A DNA stretch of 64,000 nt from an uncultured Nitrospirales bacterium (GTDB lineage: Bacteria; Nitrospirota; Nitrospiria; Nitrospirales; UBA8639). The position numbers were made by a program, and so were the translations under genes. Below, piece after piece: positions 48,892 to 58,109 of this stretch. The notes under the pieces were generated by a model that searched no databases, was not told the origin of the DNA, and worked only from the letters and a program-made list of their open reading frames with translations. The first letter of the stretch is position 1. Every line of letters starts with the position of its first letter. Location of the stretch: assembly GCA_951812745.1 (NCBI GenBank), contig OX638327.1:124001-188000 (forward strand). Reading direction: 5' to 3'.

Positions 48892-49953
48892 TCAGGAACT
48901 CCGGGGGGCGGAGGTCAATGGAATGGGTTCCCACAAACGGCCCCCGTTGTTCGTCCGGAAAAGGCCGGCTCGATTCGTCCCGACGTACAAGGTTGAAGAA
49001 TCCGTCGAACTGATGACTAATGCTCGGATGTTGAGATTGGTCAGCCCTTCGTTGACCGCGTCCCAGGTTTGGCCGCCGTCCCGGCTTGTGTGGACTCCGG
49101 CTCGACTGGCCACAAAGACGACTCCCGAGGTTACGGGATCGAGAATGAGATCGCTGAAGAATTGGTCGGGCAGGGCTTCACCGATCCGTTGCCATGATTC
49201 CCCGCCGTCGGTGGTTTTATAGAGTCCCTTCAATGTCGCTGTATACACGGTGTTGGGCGTATGCGGATCGATCTTGATTTTGACCACGCTGAGGGCACGG
49301 GACGCTTTCAATATCTCGGGTGGCACCAGGCCGTTGTTGACCTTTGTCCAGGTCTTGGCCCCGTCGAGTGATCGGTAGACTCCACCGCTGGTGCCGGCAT
49401 ACAGGGTCTGCGGCTGGTTAGGGTCGACGTCGATCGTGACGACCATGAGGACTTCGATCATGCCGTCCATGCGTTTGGCCCAGGTTTGGCCCGCGTTTTC
49501 CGTTTCGAAAACTCCCATCGACGTTGCGGCAAAAATATGCTGGCTCGATCCCGGAACGAATTTGATTTCATGGACCACTGAGGTGATGGTCACACCCTCC
49601 AGGCCTTTGCGTTGCGAAATCCACTGGTGGCCGCCGTTAAAGCTTTTAAAAACCGCGTCACCCTTGGTGCCGGCGTAGACGTTGGCGGGAAGCAGGGGAT
49701 CGACGGCAAGCGAAATCACGCGCGAATGGGTCATGCCTTTTGAAATGTTTTTCCAGGTCTTGCCGGCATCGCGCGTCTTGTAGATGTAATCGTTCGTGGC
49801 GACGTAGAGCAGGTTGGGCTTGGTCGGGTGCAACGCAATCTCGACGACCGTTTCGCCGCTTCCGCCGCAAGCCGGGAGGGCCAGACACAAAGCGAGAATT
49901 GATAGGAGACGTGTCAACGTGGATTCGTGCTTTGGAATAAAACGTCCCGCCAC
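48892..49953 (-). CDS. BNR/sortilin-like beta-propeller lipoprotein
   Basis: The 353-residue product has a lipoprotein signal (RLLSILALCLALPAC, C29) and then about seven repeats with the Asp-box pattern S/T-x-D-x-G-x-T-W (for example KTRDAGKTWKN, RSLDGAKTWTK, TSRDGGQTWDA). Propellers of this kind bind proteins or glycans at the cell surface. It resembles the exported YCF48 propeller at 26158-27144 in repeat style but is a separate family member. The start is a GTG at 49953. It lies between the molybdoenzyme and the M48 protease. Confidence 0.82.
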   Translation of the reverse strand: MAGRFIPKHESTLTRLLSILALCLALPACGGSGETVVEIALHPTKPNLLYVATNDYIYKTRDAGKTWKNISKGMTHSRVISLAVDPLLPANVYAGTKGDAVFKSFNGGHQWISQRKGLEGVTITSVVHEIKFVPGSSQHIFAATSMGVFETENAGQTWAKRMDGMIEVLMVVTIDVDPNQPQTLYAGTSGGVYRSLDGAKTWTKVNNGLVPPEILKASRALSVVKIKIDPHTPNTVYTATLKGLYKTTDGGESWQRIGEALPDQFFSDLILDPVTSGVVFVASRAGVHTSRDGGQTWDAVNEGLTNLNIRALVISSTDSSTLYVGTNRAGLFRTNNGGRLWEPIPLTSAPRSS

Positions 49954-50110
49954 CCTACCACACGGACGATTGGTTGAGAAGGGGCGCTTCGCGTGCAGAA
50001 TGCCACAGGCACGATAGCGCGAAGGAGAGCTTCATCACAGGCACGACGCTCAGGAATTTTCTGAGAAAGGGGGAAAAGGCTGATCGAAATGGCACGCAAC
50101 CGGACCAGCG

Positions 50111-50950
50111 TTACTCGATGGAGGGAAGGGTAGAGACGGGTGCTTTCGGGGCGCGTTCGTAACGTGCCATGGCCTCGGGCATCCATTTCTGAAGGTCTTG
50201 AATACGCGTGTCGTGGGCAGGATGCGTCGATAGAAATTCAGGGGGGCCGCTTTTCGAAGACTCCGCCATGCGTTCCCACAGCAGCACGGCTTCTCTCGGG
50301 TCGTATCCGGCCTCGGCGGCCAGGAGTAACCCGATATAGTCCGCTTCCGATTCATGGCCTCGACTGAAGGGCAGTAAGACGCCGATCCCCAATGCCTGCA
50401 TGGCGAGTGTCTGAGCAATGGGCTTCAGGTCCAAGGCTGCCGCGGCGATTTGCATCCCCACATTGGCCGCCGTATGCTGGCTGACTCGTTCGGCACCGTG
50501 CCGGGCCAAGGCGTGGACGACTTCATGGCCCATGATCGCCGCCAAGCCGTTTTCATTTTTCGCCTCAGGGAAAATGCCCGTGTACACGGCGATTTTCCCG
50601 CCGGGCAAGGCCCAGGCATTTTTGGTCTTGTCATTCTTGATCACCGTGACGTCCCATTGAAACGACTCTGCGCGTTCGGCGTATTTGGATTGTTTGGCCG
50701 CGGCAATAATCCGCTCGGCCACGCGTCTCACGGGCTCTACTTCAGACGGGTTCTTGGAGATGACGACCTTTGGATCATTAAGAGCTTGGGCGTAAGCCTG
50801 GTTGCCCATGTGAACTTCCTGGCTTTCCGGGATCAGCAGAAATTGTGACCGGTTCGTGTACGGGTTCGTCGCACACCCTGCGACGTTGATGAATACAAGA
50901 AACAGGGTCAGCGTTCGGATCGCGCGTTTGACCGTATTTCGGAAGTGCAT
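50111..50950 (-). CDS. M48-family zinc metalloprotease lipoprotein (LoiP/YggG-like)
   Basis: The 279-residue product has a lipobox VAGC (C26), then a peptidase M48 domain with zinc ligands in GHEVVHALARHGAE (H142, E143, H146) and the third ligand in the downstream HESEADYIGL motif. These enzymes clip misfolded outer-membrane or periplasmic proteins. It follows the M16 pair by 42 bases on the same strand, making a proteolytic gene group. The C-terminal region (about 240-279) contains THPAHDTRI, typical of the family. Confidence 0.92.
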   Translation of the reverse strand: MHFRNTVKRAIRTLTLFLVFINVAGCATNPYTNRSQFLLIPESQEVHMGNQAYAQALNDPKVVISKNPSEVEPVRRVAERIIAAAKQSKYAERAESFQWDVTVIKNDKTKNAWALPGGKIAVYTGIFPEAKNENGLAAIMGHEVVHALARHGAERVSQHTAANVGMQIAAAALDLKPIAQTLAMQALGIGVLLPFSRGHESEADYIGLLLAAEAGYDPREAVLLWERMAESSKSGPPEFLSTHPAHDTRIQDLQKWMPEAMARYERAPKAPVSTLPSIE

Positions 50951-50992
50951 CAGCGTTCCTTTGCCTGACTCAATTTGTGAAGTCGTCTAGTA

Positions 50993-52465
50993 TTACGATT
51001 CCGGGATGGAAATGTCGAGTTCTTCGACCGTTTTATATCGCGCCAAGGCCGGTGCCGTGCCCTGTCGGGGCCCCATGATCAGGAACACGAATTGGTCCGG
51101 TTTGATATGCGTGCGCGCCGCTTTCCGGACTTGATCCACGGTCGCTTTTTCGATGCCCGTTCTGAACCGGACCAGCCAATCAGAAGGATACCCGAAATAT
51201 TCATAGGTGAGAAATTTGCCGAGAATTTTTCCTGGCGAATCAACGGAAAAGACGAAAGAATTCAGGAGACTGGCTTTGGCCTTTTGGACTTCTTCTTCAG
51301 TCGGGGGCTCCGTCTCCATGATTTTACGGGCTTCCTCCAGCAAGGCGTCGACGCCCGCTTGCGTGGTGTCTGTTTTGGTGGACATGGAAAAACTGGCGGT
51401 GGCCGGATAGTCCCATCCGAATCCGATCCCGCCATTCACGTCATAGGCCAACCCCTTTTGCGAACGAACGTTGGAAAAGAGCCGGGCCCCGAAAGAACCG
51501 GCGACGATTTGGTTGATAATGACCACCGGATGGTAGTCCGGGTGTTTTCGCGTGAGTCCCAAATGCCCGATGACGATCTTGGCTTGGGTCATGTCGGCTT
51601 TTTCCACGTAATAGACTTTTCTTGTGGTGGAGGGTTGGTACGGGACGATCGGATCGTGGAAAGGTTCCCCTTGCGGCCATGCTTCGAACGTGCGTTTCAC
51701 CAAGTCCAAGGCCTTCTCCATTTGAAAATCCCCGACCAGGCCCAGGATGATACGGTTTGGGACAAAATATTTCGCATGCCAATCGATGAGATCCTGTTGG
51801 GAAATATTGTTGACGGTGGCATAGGACTCGATCCTGGCATAGGGTGAATCCTTGCCATACACCAACTTCGCAAATTCTCTGGACAGGATGCCGTCGGGAT
51901 TGTCATTTTGCCTGGCGATGCCCGCCATGGCCCGGTTTTTGGCGATGGCCAGTTTCCCCGGATCGAATCGCGGGCGTTGCAGGACGTCGCCGAAGACCGT
52001 AAACACCTCGGAAAAGTCTTCGCTCAAACACGTCATCGAAGCCGAGCCCGCGGTGACACCGATACCGGTTTCAATGGAAGCAGCCTTGCTTTCCAGGTAG
52101 TCATCCAGTTGGTCGCCGGTACGCGTCGTCGTGCCTCCGCTTCGCATGACGGTTCCCGTGAGCGCGGCCAAGCCCACCTTGTCGGCCGGTTCCAGCCGGG
52201 AGCCGGTGCGGATGCGTGCCGAAACCTGAACGGTCGGGAGTTCGTGATCTTCCAGGAGAAACACCACCATGCCGTTGTCCAGGACGACCCGGGTCGGTTG
52301 GGGAATGTGAAGATTCGGCAGGGGGGGGTACACCAGTTGCTCAACCGTGTCCACCTGACCGGATACCGGCGTGGCCAGGAAGAGAACGATCAGGGCACAC
52401 GTCATCACGAATGGCAGGGGACGTCGTGGTACCTGCCGGAGGTATCGGAGCGCGGCTTCTCTCAC
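50993..52465 (-). CDS. M16-family peptidase-like protein lacking the zinc site
   Basis: The 490-residue product has a signal peptide (hydrophobic about 19-35) and two M16 domains. At the position of the HxxEH zinc motif it has GLAALTGTVMRSG, so the ligands are gone. It retains the R/Y-type substrate region near the end. Inactive M16 subunits form dimers with an active partner, here the gene directly upstream (52467-54020), one base away. The start is a GTG. Confidence 0.9.
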   Translation of the reverse strand: MREAALRYLRQVPRRPLPFVMTCALIVLFLATPVSGQVDTVEQLVYPPLPNLHIPQPTRVVLDNGMVVFLLEDHELPTVQVSARIRTGSRLEPADKVGLAALTGTVMRSGGTTTRTGDQLDDYLESKAASIETGIGVTAGSASMTCLSEDFSEVFTVFGDVLQRPRFDPGKLAIAKNRAMAGIARQNDNPDGILSREFAKLVYGKDSPYARIESYATVNNISQQDLIDWHAKYFVPNRIILGLVGDFQMEKALDLVKRTFEAWPQGEPFHDPIVPYQPSTTRKVYYVEKADMTQAKIVIGHLGLTRKHPDYHPVVIINQIVAGSFGARLFSNVRSQKGLAYDVNGGIGFGWDYPATASFSMSTKTDTTQAGVDALLEEARKIMETEPPTEEEVQKAKASLLNSFVFSVDSPGKILGKFLTYEYFGYPSDWLVRFRTGIEKATVDQVRKAARTHIKPDQFVFLIMGPRQGTAPALARYKTVEELDISIPES

Positions 52466-52466
52466 G

Positions 52467-54020
52467 TCAGGGTCCTTTCCGGGCCGCGGTTGACGTGGGA
52501 ACGGCGGGTGTCACGGTTTCGATTTGTGCCACGACCCGATTGGATTCAACGAACGTTTGCCGGGCAATCCGCCGGATGTCGGCTTTCGTCACCCGGTCAA
52601 AGCGTTGGATATAGCGAAACAGTTCGCGCCAATCACCAAAGAGGGTATGGTAGTCCGTTAGGCTCATGGCCAACCCGAGGTTGCTTTTCAAGGAGTAGAT
52701 CAGGCCGGCTTTGGCCCTCGTTCGGAATTTGGTCAATTCCTCGTCCGTCACGTCTTCGGTTTTCAGGCGAGCCAATTCTTCGCGGATGGCTTGCTGAACG
52801 GTTTCATTGGAGACCCCGCGCGCGGGGACCGCGTACGCCACCCACAGATGCGGGTATTTTTCACCAGGGTACGCTCCATAGGCCCCGGCGTCGACTGCGA
52901 TTTGTTTGTCCCGGACCAGCGAGCGGTAAAACCGGGAGGTCCGTCCGTTCGTCAAAATGTCGTCGATGGCGTCGAACACGGGTTGATCGGGATGCGTGGC
53001 CGCGGGTTTATGGTACCCTTCCATGTAAAAAGGTTGGGCCGGATCTTTGATCGTCACCACTTTTTCCGCAATTGACGGGGGTTCCACGGTTCTCAAGGGC
53101 GGAGGCTTCGGTCCGCCGGGGATCCGGCCGAAGTAGGCTTCGAGCAGCGGGATCAGGGTTTCCGGGTGAATGTCTCCGACAATTGCCGTGACCATGTTGG
53201 ATGGGACGTAATAGGTTTCAAAAAATTGTTTGGCATCGGTCATGGTATAGGAATGAATGTCACTGGCGTAGCCGATCACCGGATGGTGATAGGGATGAGC
53301 CGTAAAGGCCGTGACCACGAATTGTTCAAGGAGCCGGCCGATGGGTCGGCTTTCCGTGCGCATCCGACGCTCTTCCATAACCACGTCCCGTTCTTCGTAG
53401 AACTCACGAAACACCGGATGTAAAAACCGCTCCGATTCCAGATAACAGAAGAGTTCGATCTTGTTGGCGGGGAGTGCATAAAAATAGCCGGTCACGTCGG
53501 CACTGGTAAAGGCGTTGACGGCCACCCCGCCTTCTCGTTCAACCACGTCGGAGAATTCGTTCTTCTTCACGAACTTCGCGGCGGCTTGTTGCTTGCGTTT
53601 ATAAACGTTCGACAACCGTTCGATACGTTGGGCATCGGACGTGGCACTCAACCTGGCTTCCTGGTAAGCCAGATACGCCCGTTCCAACTCCTCCAGGGCT
53701 TTTTTCTCTTCTTCGTAGTTTTTGGTGCCGAGGCGCGGCGTGCCTTTAAACGCCATGTGTTCGAACATGTGCGCGAGCCCGGTTCTTCCCGTGCCTTCCT
53801 GGGCCGAGCCCACGTTCACGGCCGTCATAAAAGCAAAGACCGGGGCCACGGGTCGCTCGACGAGAATAAAAGTCCAGCCGTTCTTGACGGTGTATTTCGT
53901 GACTTTTTGCTCGAATGACGCAAGGTCTGTTCCTTGAGAAGCGGAAGGAAACCAGAAAATGCAGGACAGAAGCAGGATGAAAAGGCGTCGTGGCGTTCGC
54001 TGTGCGGGGATCGAAATCAT
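52467..54020 (-). CDS. M16-family zinc metallopeptidase, catalytic subunit
   Basis: The 517-residue product has a signal peptide (about 1-30) and the inverted zinc motif HMFEH (H84, E87, H88), with the third ligand in the later RDVVMEERRM. A charged coiled-coil-like insertion (about 103-155) separates them and is longer than in typical mitochondrial or bacterial M16 enzymes. The protein should act in the periplasm with the inactive partner encoded just downstream. Substrates are unknown. Confidence 0.92.
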   Translation of the reverse strand: MISIPAQRTPRRLFILLLSCIFWFPSASQGTDLASFEQKVTKYTVKNGWTFILVERPVAPVFAFMTAVNVGSAQEGTGRTGLAHMFEHMAFKGTPRLGTKNYEEEKKALEELERAYLAYQEARLSATSDAQRIERLSNVYKRKQQAAAKFVKKNEFSDVVEREGGVAVNAFTSADVTGYFYALPANKIELFCYLESERFLHPVFREFYEERDVVMEERRMRTESRPIGRLLEQFVVTAFTAHPYHHPVIGYASDIHSYTMTDAKQFFETYYVPSNMVTAIVGDIHPETLIPLLEAYFGRIPGGPKPPPLRTVEPPSIAEKVVTIKDPAQPFYMEGYHKPAATHPDQPVFDAIDDILTNGRTSRFYRSLVRDKQIAVDAGAYGAYPGEKYPHLWVAYAVPARGVSNETVQQAIREELARLKTEDVTDEELTKFRTRAKAGLIYSLKSNLGLAMSLTDYHTLFGDWRELFRYIQRFDRVTKADIRRIARQTFVESNRVVAQIETVTPAVPTSTAARKGP

Positions 54021-54424
54021 AGGCAGATTGGCGAATAGTCCCTTCTGGTATCCTAACCAGTTTCATGGTGCCTTGCAAGTGAACGGCCAATCGACCGTGT
54101 AAATCTGAGCGATCAGCCGGCAATCTCCGGTGCAGGCTTGTCTCCTGCACCGCAAAATGAAAAGGGCGCCTCTCATGCCAAGGGCGCGATCAGGGGAGCC
54201 TGTCTCCGTAAGCGGATTGTTCAGGGTAAAAAGCAGAGGCAATCGTCACAAGAAAAAAACTCGCAATCTCGGTCACTGTCCGCAAAGCCATGAGGGCCGT
54301 CACGGCAGGCTCTTTTCCTGATTCTGAAGGCCGAAGGGTATGATGTTTGTCATGCTGAGAAGGAAAGCGACTGGCGCCAACGTCATTGTACAATCACGTG
54401 TCACCAACACAAGCCTTGGATGTC
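54021..54424. other. Non-coding region between the M16 peptidase and the TetR gene
   Basis: No supported gene. GGTGCAGG (54129-54136) pairs perfectly with CCTGCACC (54144-54151) around seven bases, a hairpin of unknown role without a T-run. Short open frames here lack ribosome-binding sites and look random. Confidence 0.4.
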
Positions 54425-55099
54425 TTATAGTGCGCGAGCGGCGCTGGGCTGGATTTTGTGACCCTGGCTCTTGAGGGTGTGGGAGATGGGGTGGGGAAGG
54501 GCGACCGTATCGCCAGGGGGTAAAAGACGCTCCACCTGGTTCGCAATCGAATGCAGCAACGCTTTCTCGGGACGACTGCGGGAGAGCACGCGTAACCCGA
54601 TGAACAAGCTCAGCAAGGCACGTGCGGTCGCAATCGGAACCACTGACTTGGAAATTTCTCCGCTGGCCTGGCCACGTTCGATCATTTTGCGGAAGACATT
54701 CTTTTCTATGTAGGCGAAGCTCTGACTGACGATTTTTGCCACCTTCTCATCATGGGGGGATAACTCCAAGGCCGTATTGATCATAAAACACCCGTTTTGT
54801 TCCTCACCTTTCAAGACCCGGGCACTGATCTCCTCGAATAAGGTAAGAATGGCCTCGCGAGGCGAATACACCTTCATTTTCTCTGCGAAAAAGGGGTTGA
54901 GGTAGACGAGTCTGTAGCTGTGCAAGGTTTCGATGAAGAGGGAATATTTGTCGCCGAACGTGTTGTAAAGGCTGGCACGGTTGATCCCCATGCATTCCAC
55001 GAGAACCTGTAAGGACGTGGCGTTATAGCCGTGGTTCCAGAAGGCAACCATCGCCTTGTGCATGACATCGTTAATGCCAAATTGTTTCTTTCTTGCCAT
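54425..55099 (-). CDS. TetR/AcrR-family transcriptional regulator
   Basis: The 224-residue product has an N-terminal helix-turn-helix (about 10-58, AFWNHGYNATSLQVLVECMGI then NRASLYNTFGDKYSLF) and a helical ligand domain with the NGCFMINTALELSPHDEKV segment found in AcuR/NemR-like members that sense small electrophiles. No adjacent divergent target gene exists, so its regulon is unknown; the minus-strand genes upstream of it are candidates. Confidence 0.88.
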   Translation of the reverse strand: MARKKQFGINDVMHKAMVAFWNHGYNATSLQVLVECMGINRASLYNTFGDKYSLFIETLHSYRLVYLNPFFAEKMKVYSPREAILTLFEEISARVLKGEEQNGCFMINTALELSPHDEKVAKIVSQSFAYIEKNVFRKMIERGQASGEISKSVVPIATARALLSLFIGLRVLSRSRPEKALLHSIANQVERLLPPGDTVALPHPISHTLKSQGHKIQPSAARAL

Positions 55100-55160
55100 A
55101 GCCGACTCCCCGAGTAAATATATATCACTTTAATATAATATTCAAGTAATCTTACGAACG
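55100..55160 (-). promoter_or_regulatory. AT-rich promoter region of the TetR gene
   Basis: On the minus strand TTGAAT is followed 15 bases later by TATATA, and GGGGAG lies about seven bases before the ATG. The spacing is short for sigma-70, so the exact -10 and -35 are uncertain. The stretch has a weakly symmetrical run of A and T that could be an autoregulatory operator. Confidence 0.4.
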
Positions 55161-55240
55161 ATGATCATTGCCCGACGCTTCCTTTTCCTGGCGATGGTCG
55201 AACGACAGTGCGGTCGGGGAGCGGTCTGCCGGGGTTCATT

Positions 55241-56350
55241 TTACAGGCGGGCGGACGTGGCGGCCTGAAAGGAAGGGATATCGAGGTCGAGTCCGGGCCC
55301 GTGCCACGGTTGAAGCTGAGGACCTTTGTACGTATACCCGCCCTCGATCGGATCGGTTTTCAGCAACAAAGGGGTGTCGAGGTCCAGGACGGGACAACCA
55401 CCGAGGCCCATAGCGAGGCTGTAGGAACACCCCATGGCTACCCGAGTTTCCACCATCCCGCCCAGCATCACGCCAAGACCGGCGGCTTTCGCCACGGTGA
55501 TCATGACGATTCCTTCCAGCAAGCCGCTTTTGGTAATTTTAATATTGACGTAGTCCGCCGCTTCTTGTCGGATAACGGCTTGGAGGTCGCGCAGGGATTG
55601 TGCCGATTCGTCTGCGGCAACGGGAACGTGGAAATCGCGTCGGAGTTTGGCGTGGCCTTCCAAATCGTCCTTTGCCAGCGGTTGTTCAAGGAGGAGAATG
55701 TTTCCGCCAAATCGGTTGACGCTTTTGATCAAGGTTGCGGCCCCCTCGTACGTGTATCCCTGGTTGGCATCGATCACGAACGCCACGCCCGTACAGTCAC
55801 GATGGAGGGCTTCCACCCGGCGAATATCGTCGTCCACGTCGTGACCGACCTTGAGTTTGAATCGACGAAAGCCCCGTTCATACCAGTATCGAGCGAGTTC
55901 CCGGGACCGCTCCAAAGAGGCGATGGGAATGGTGACGTCCGTTTCTCGCGCGCGTACGTCCGCTCCACCCCACAAGGCCCACAGGGGAACGTGGATCGCG
56001 CGCGTCAGGGCATCGAGTAAGGCGGTTTCCAAACCACACCGGGCCGCGGGAGCATCGGGGGCGAGTTCGGACAATTCGCCTCCCAGTCGTTGATAATGAA
56101 GCGTCGATTGTTCGAGCAGGTGTTGTCCCAATGTCCGGGCCTTCTTCAGACTGCTCTCGCGATCTTCGCCGGTAATGGCGGGAAAGGGTGCGATCTCGCC
56201 GTATCCGATGGTCCCATCATGCAGCGTCAGTCGTACAAAGGCATTTTGCGCCACCTGGAGTTGGCCCGTGGCCACGACAAAGGGATCGGTGATGGGAAGA
56301 TCCAGTGGACAGAGTTCAATGTTTGTGATGGTGAACGAGGAGGCGCTCAT
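55241..56350 (-). CDS. Dipeptide epimerase-like enolase-superfamily enzyme
   Basis: The 369-residue product belongs to the muconate-lactonising subgroup. It has the catalytic KxK (K165 and K167 in RRFKLKVGH), metal ligands D194 (DANQGYT), E222 (LEQPL) and D247 (AADES), and the second base K271 (IKITKSG). The D-L-D-T-P motif (D323, D325) is the one that binds the substrate amino group in L-Ala-D/L-Glu and related dipeptide epimerases, which favours a role in murein peptide recycling. The ATG at 56350 is chosen; the longer frame starts implausibly. Confidence 0.87.
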   Translation of the reverse strand: MSASSFTITNIELCPLDLPITDPFVVATGQLQVAQNAFVRLTLHDGTIGYGEIAPFPAITGEDRESSLKKARTLGQHLLEQSTLHYQRLGGELSELAPDAPAARCGLETALLDALTRAIHVPLWALWGGADVRARETDVTIPIASLERSRELARYWYERGFRRFKLKVGHDVDDDIRRVEALHRDCTGVAFVIDANQGYTYEGAATLIKSVNRFGGNILLLEQPLAKDDLEGHAKLRRDFHVPVAADESAQSLRDLQAVIRQEAADYVNIKITKSGLLEGIVMITVAKAAGLGVMLGGMVETRVAMGCSYSLAMGLGGCPVLDLDTPLLLKTDPIEGGYTYKGPQLQPWHGPGLDLDIPSFQAATSARL

Positions 56351-56415
56351 TTTAGAAGATGAATCGGAAGAGGAAAGAGGGTAGAGGCTGGGGGGGGAAC
56401 GGTCACAACAATCGA

Positions 56416-57063
56416 TCACCCATAGCGATCATTTTCCCACGGCAAGGCGGTGTTGGAATACCCACGCACTTCCCAGAACCCTTTTTGATCTTTTTCCGTG
56501 AAGGTAATGGTTCTGATCCACTTGGCTCCTTTCCATGCATACCGTTTGGGGATAATCATGCGAACCGGTCCTCCGTGATCTTTGGACAGCGGTCTGTGGT
56601 TCCAGGAATGGACAAGAAAGACATCCTCGTCGTCGCAGACCGAAAGCGGTAAGTTGGTCGTATAGTCGTCATACGACTCAAAGAGGACATATCTGGCTTC
56701 CGGCTTGGGCTGAACCAGGCTGAGTAGATGCCGAAAACTCACCCCGACCCATTCCATCTCAAGCTGGCTCCAGGAAGTCACGCAATGGAAATTGGATACA
56801 AACGGCTGCTGGGGCTGAGCCTGATAATCCTCCCAGGTCCACGTGATGGGATGCTCAACCAGCCCATTCACCGTCAGCCTCCATTCTTCAACTGAAACCT
56901 GAGGTTTATATCCAAGATCAAGGACGGGCCAATTATTCACGATATGCTGTCCGGGTGGGAGGCGATCATCCTGATAGTCCTCGTCGACTTCACGCCCGGA
57001 GATCTCGCGGCGGTGCAAAGCCATTTTCTGTTTGGCTTGAATGGTCTTTTCGTTAAATTCCAT
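56416..57063 (-). CDS. Cytoplasmic sulfite-oxidase-fold molybdopterin protein
   Basis: The 215-residue product has only the Mo-cofactor domain of the sulfite oxidase family, without signal peptide or dimerisation domain. C94 in NFHCVTSWS is the expected Mo ligand. HGGPVRMIIPKRYAWKGAKW is the cofactor-binding end, and the N-terminal PPGQHIVNNWPVLDLG is typical of YuiH-like proteins. The physiological substrate of this group is unknown. It lies in a row with the VKOR fusion and the epimerase, but no functional link can be shown. Confidence 0.85.
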   Translation of the reverse strand: MEFNEKTIQAKQKMALHRREISGREVDEDYQDDRLPPGQHIVNNWPVLDLGYKPQVSVEEWRLTVNGLVEHPITWTWEDYQAQPQQPFVSNFHCVTSWSQLEMEWVGVSFRHLLSLVQPKPEARYVLFESYDDYTTNLPLSVCDDEDVFLVHSWNHRPLSKDHGGPVRMIIPKRYAWKGAKWIRTITFTEKDQKGFWEVRGYSNTALPWENDRYG

Positions 57064-57115
57064 TTGACGCTCTTCGTTTTCCGTTCATCCTGGTTTGAGG
57101 TTTCACGATGCGCTC

Positions 57116-58003
57116 TTACTCCTTCCACGAGAAGCCGGCGGCACCGGCGAGCGTCCGAGGAGTCTGCAACCCGGTGAAGCGCTGGTCGTCGATGATCCAG
57201 GTCGGATAGCTCCGAATGTCGTTTGCCACGCACGGCGCGGTGAGGGGGCTGCCGCGCCCGCCGGAACTGCATTCAACGTAAGGCAGCCGGTCCGCGGACG
57301 CCTTGAACAGGGCTTTCTGCTCCTGGCAACGGGGACACCAATAGGCGCCGTAAAATTTAACTCCCGTTTCGGTCAGGTGAATAGCCAACGCCTGAAGTTG
57401 CGGATCCTCAGGGCCGGCCGCTTCGTCGAACACCCCGCTGTAGTGCAAATGGAGGCCGCCGACGATGAGCACGGCAACCACGCCCGCTTCTTTCAACGAC
57501 GTGGACCAGTCAGGAGGCTGCTGCACGAGCGTCAGGATCATGATGGCCGTGATGGTGCCGAATGAGGCGAGACAGTACGCACACGTTGCTTCGATTTCCA
57601 CGATTGAGATCGCGGTCAAGTAGGCACTGACGCCGAATCCGCCGACTGTGACGAATATCAGGGGAGTCCAGCTCTTGGGTTTCGTCCTGGCTCGCCATGC
57701 CAGTACCGCCAGCGCGAGGTAGGTAAACAGGCCCCACGTGGCCGTGGGCATTCCCAGAAACGTGGCCCAACGACTGCTTTGAACCAGGTCACATCCCGAC
57801 CCTTCGCCGCAGAAAGCCGGGTGAGCCTCGAACGAGGCGGTGTAACTGAGATACGTCGTCAGCCCAATGCCGAAAAAAGTCAGTACAAGCAGGATGATGG
57901 TGAGCGGGGCATTCGAGGCCGGTCCGTGGGTCGCAGGAGAATGCGAGAGACGCTGGGTCCTTTCGGTACTTGAGGCTCTTCGCTCTTTACGCTTCTTGCC
58001 CAT
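57116..58003 (-). CDS. VKOR-thioredoxin fusion protein
   Basis: Vitamin K epoxide reductase homologues reoxidise periplasmic disulfide catalysts using quinone. The 295-residue product has an N-terminal basic tail, four to five membrane helices, the loop cysteines C65 and C71 (CGEGSGC), the active-site CAYC (C141, C144) and a fused C-terminal thioredoxin-like domain with CPRC (C223, C226). It can thus perform both oxidation and electron transfer to quinone for disulfide formation in the envelope. No dsbA or dsbB lies nearby. Confidence 0.93.
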   Translation of the reverse strand: MGKKRKERRASSTERTQRLSHSPATHGPASNAPLTIILLVLTFFGIGLTTYLSYTASFEAHPAFCGEGSGCDLVQSSRWATFLGMPTATWGLFTYLALAVLAWRARTKPKSWTPLIFVTVGGFGVSAYLTAISIVEIEATCAYCLASFGTITAIMILTLVQQPPDWSTSLKEAGVVAVLIVGGLHLHYSGVFDEAAGPEDPQLQALAIHLTETGVKFYGAYWCPRCQEQKALFKASADRLPYVECSSGGRGSPLTAPCVANDIRSYPTWIIDDQRFTGLQTPRTLAGAAGFSWKE

Positions 58004-58050
58004 GGCTACGTCTGTTGCAACCGAAAATCTGATGTCATACGTTCGTTTTT

Positions 58051-58068
58051 ATCACGTCGAAACGTGAT
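58051..58068. promoter_or_regulatory. Perfect 7-bp inverted repeat upstream of the VKOR gene
   Basis: ATCACGT (58051-58057) and ACGTGAT (58062-58068) are separated by CGAA. The site lies 48 bases upstream of the VKOR start and may be an operator. It lacks a minus-strand T-run, so it is not a terminator for the protease gene at 58110. Confidence 0.4.
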
Positions 58069-58109
58069 GCATGATACTTGTTGCCGTGCGGGGGACGCAA
58101 AGATCTTCC

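Noticed and set aside
54190-54393. Short minus-strand frame with a hydrophobic stretch
   Set aside because: It has no ribosome-binding site, mixed composition and no neighbour support; treated as non-coding.
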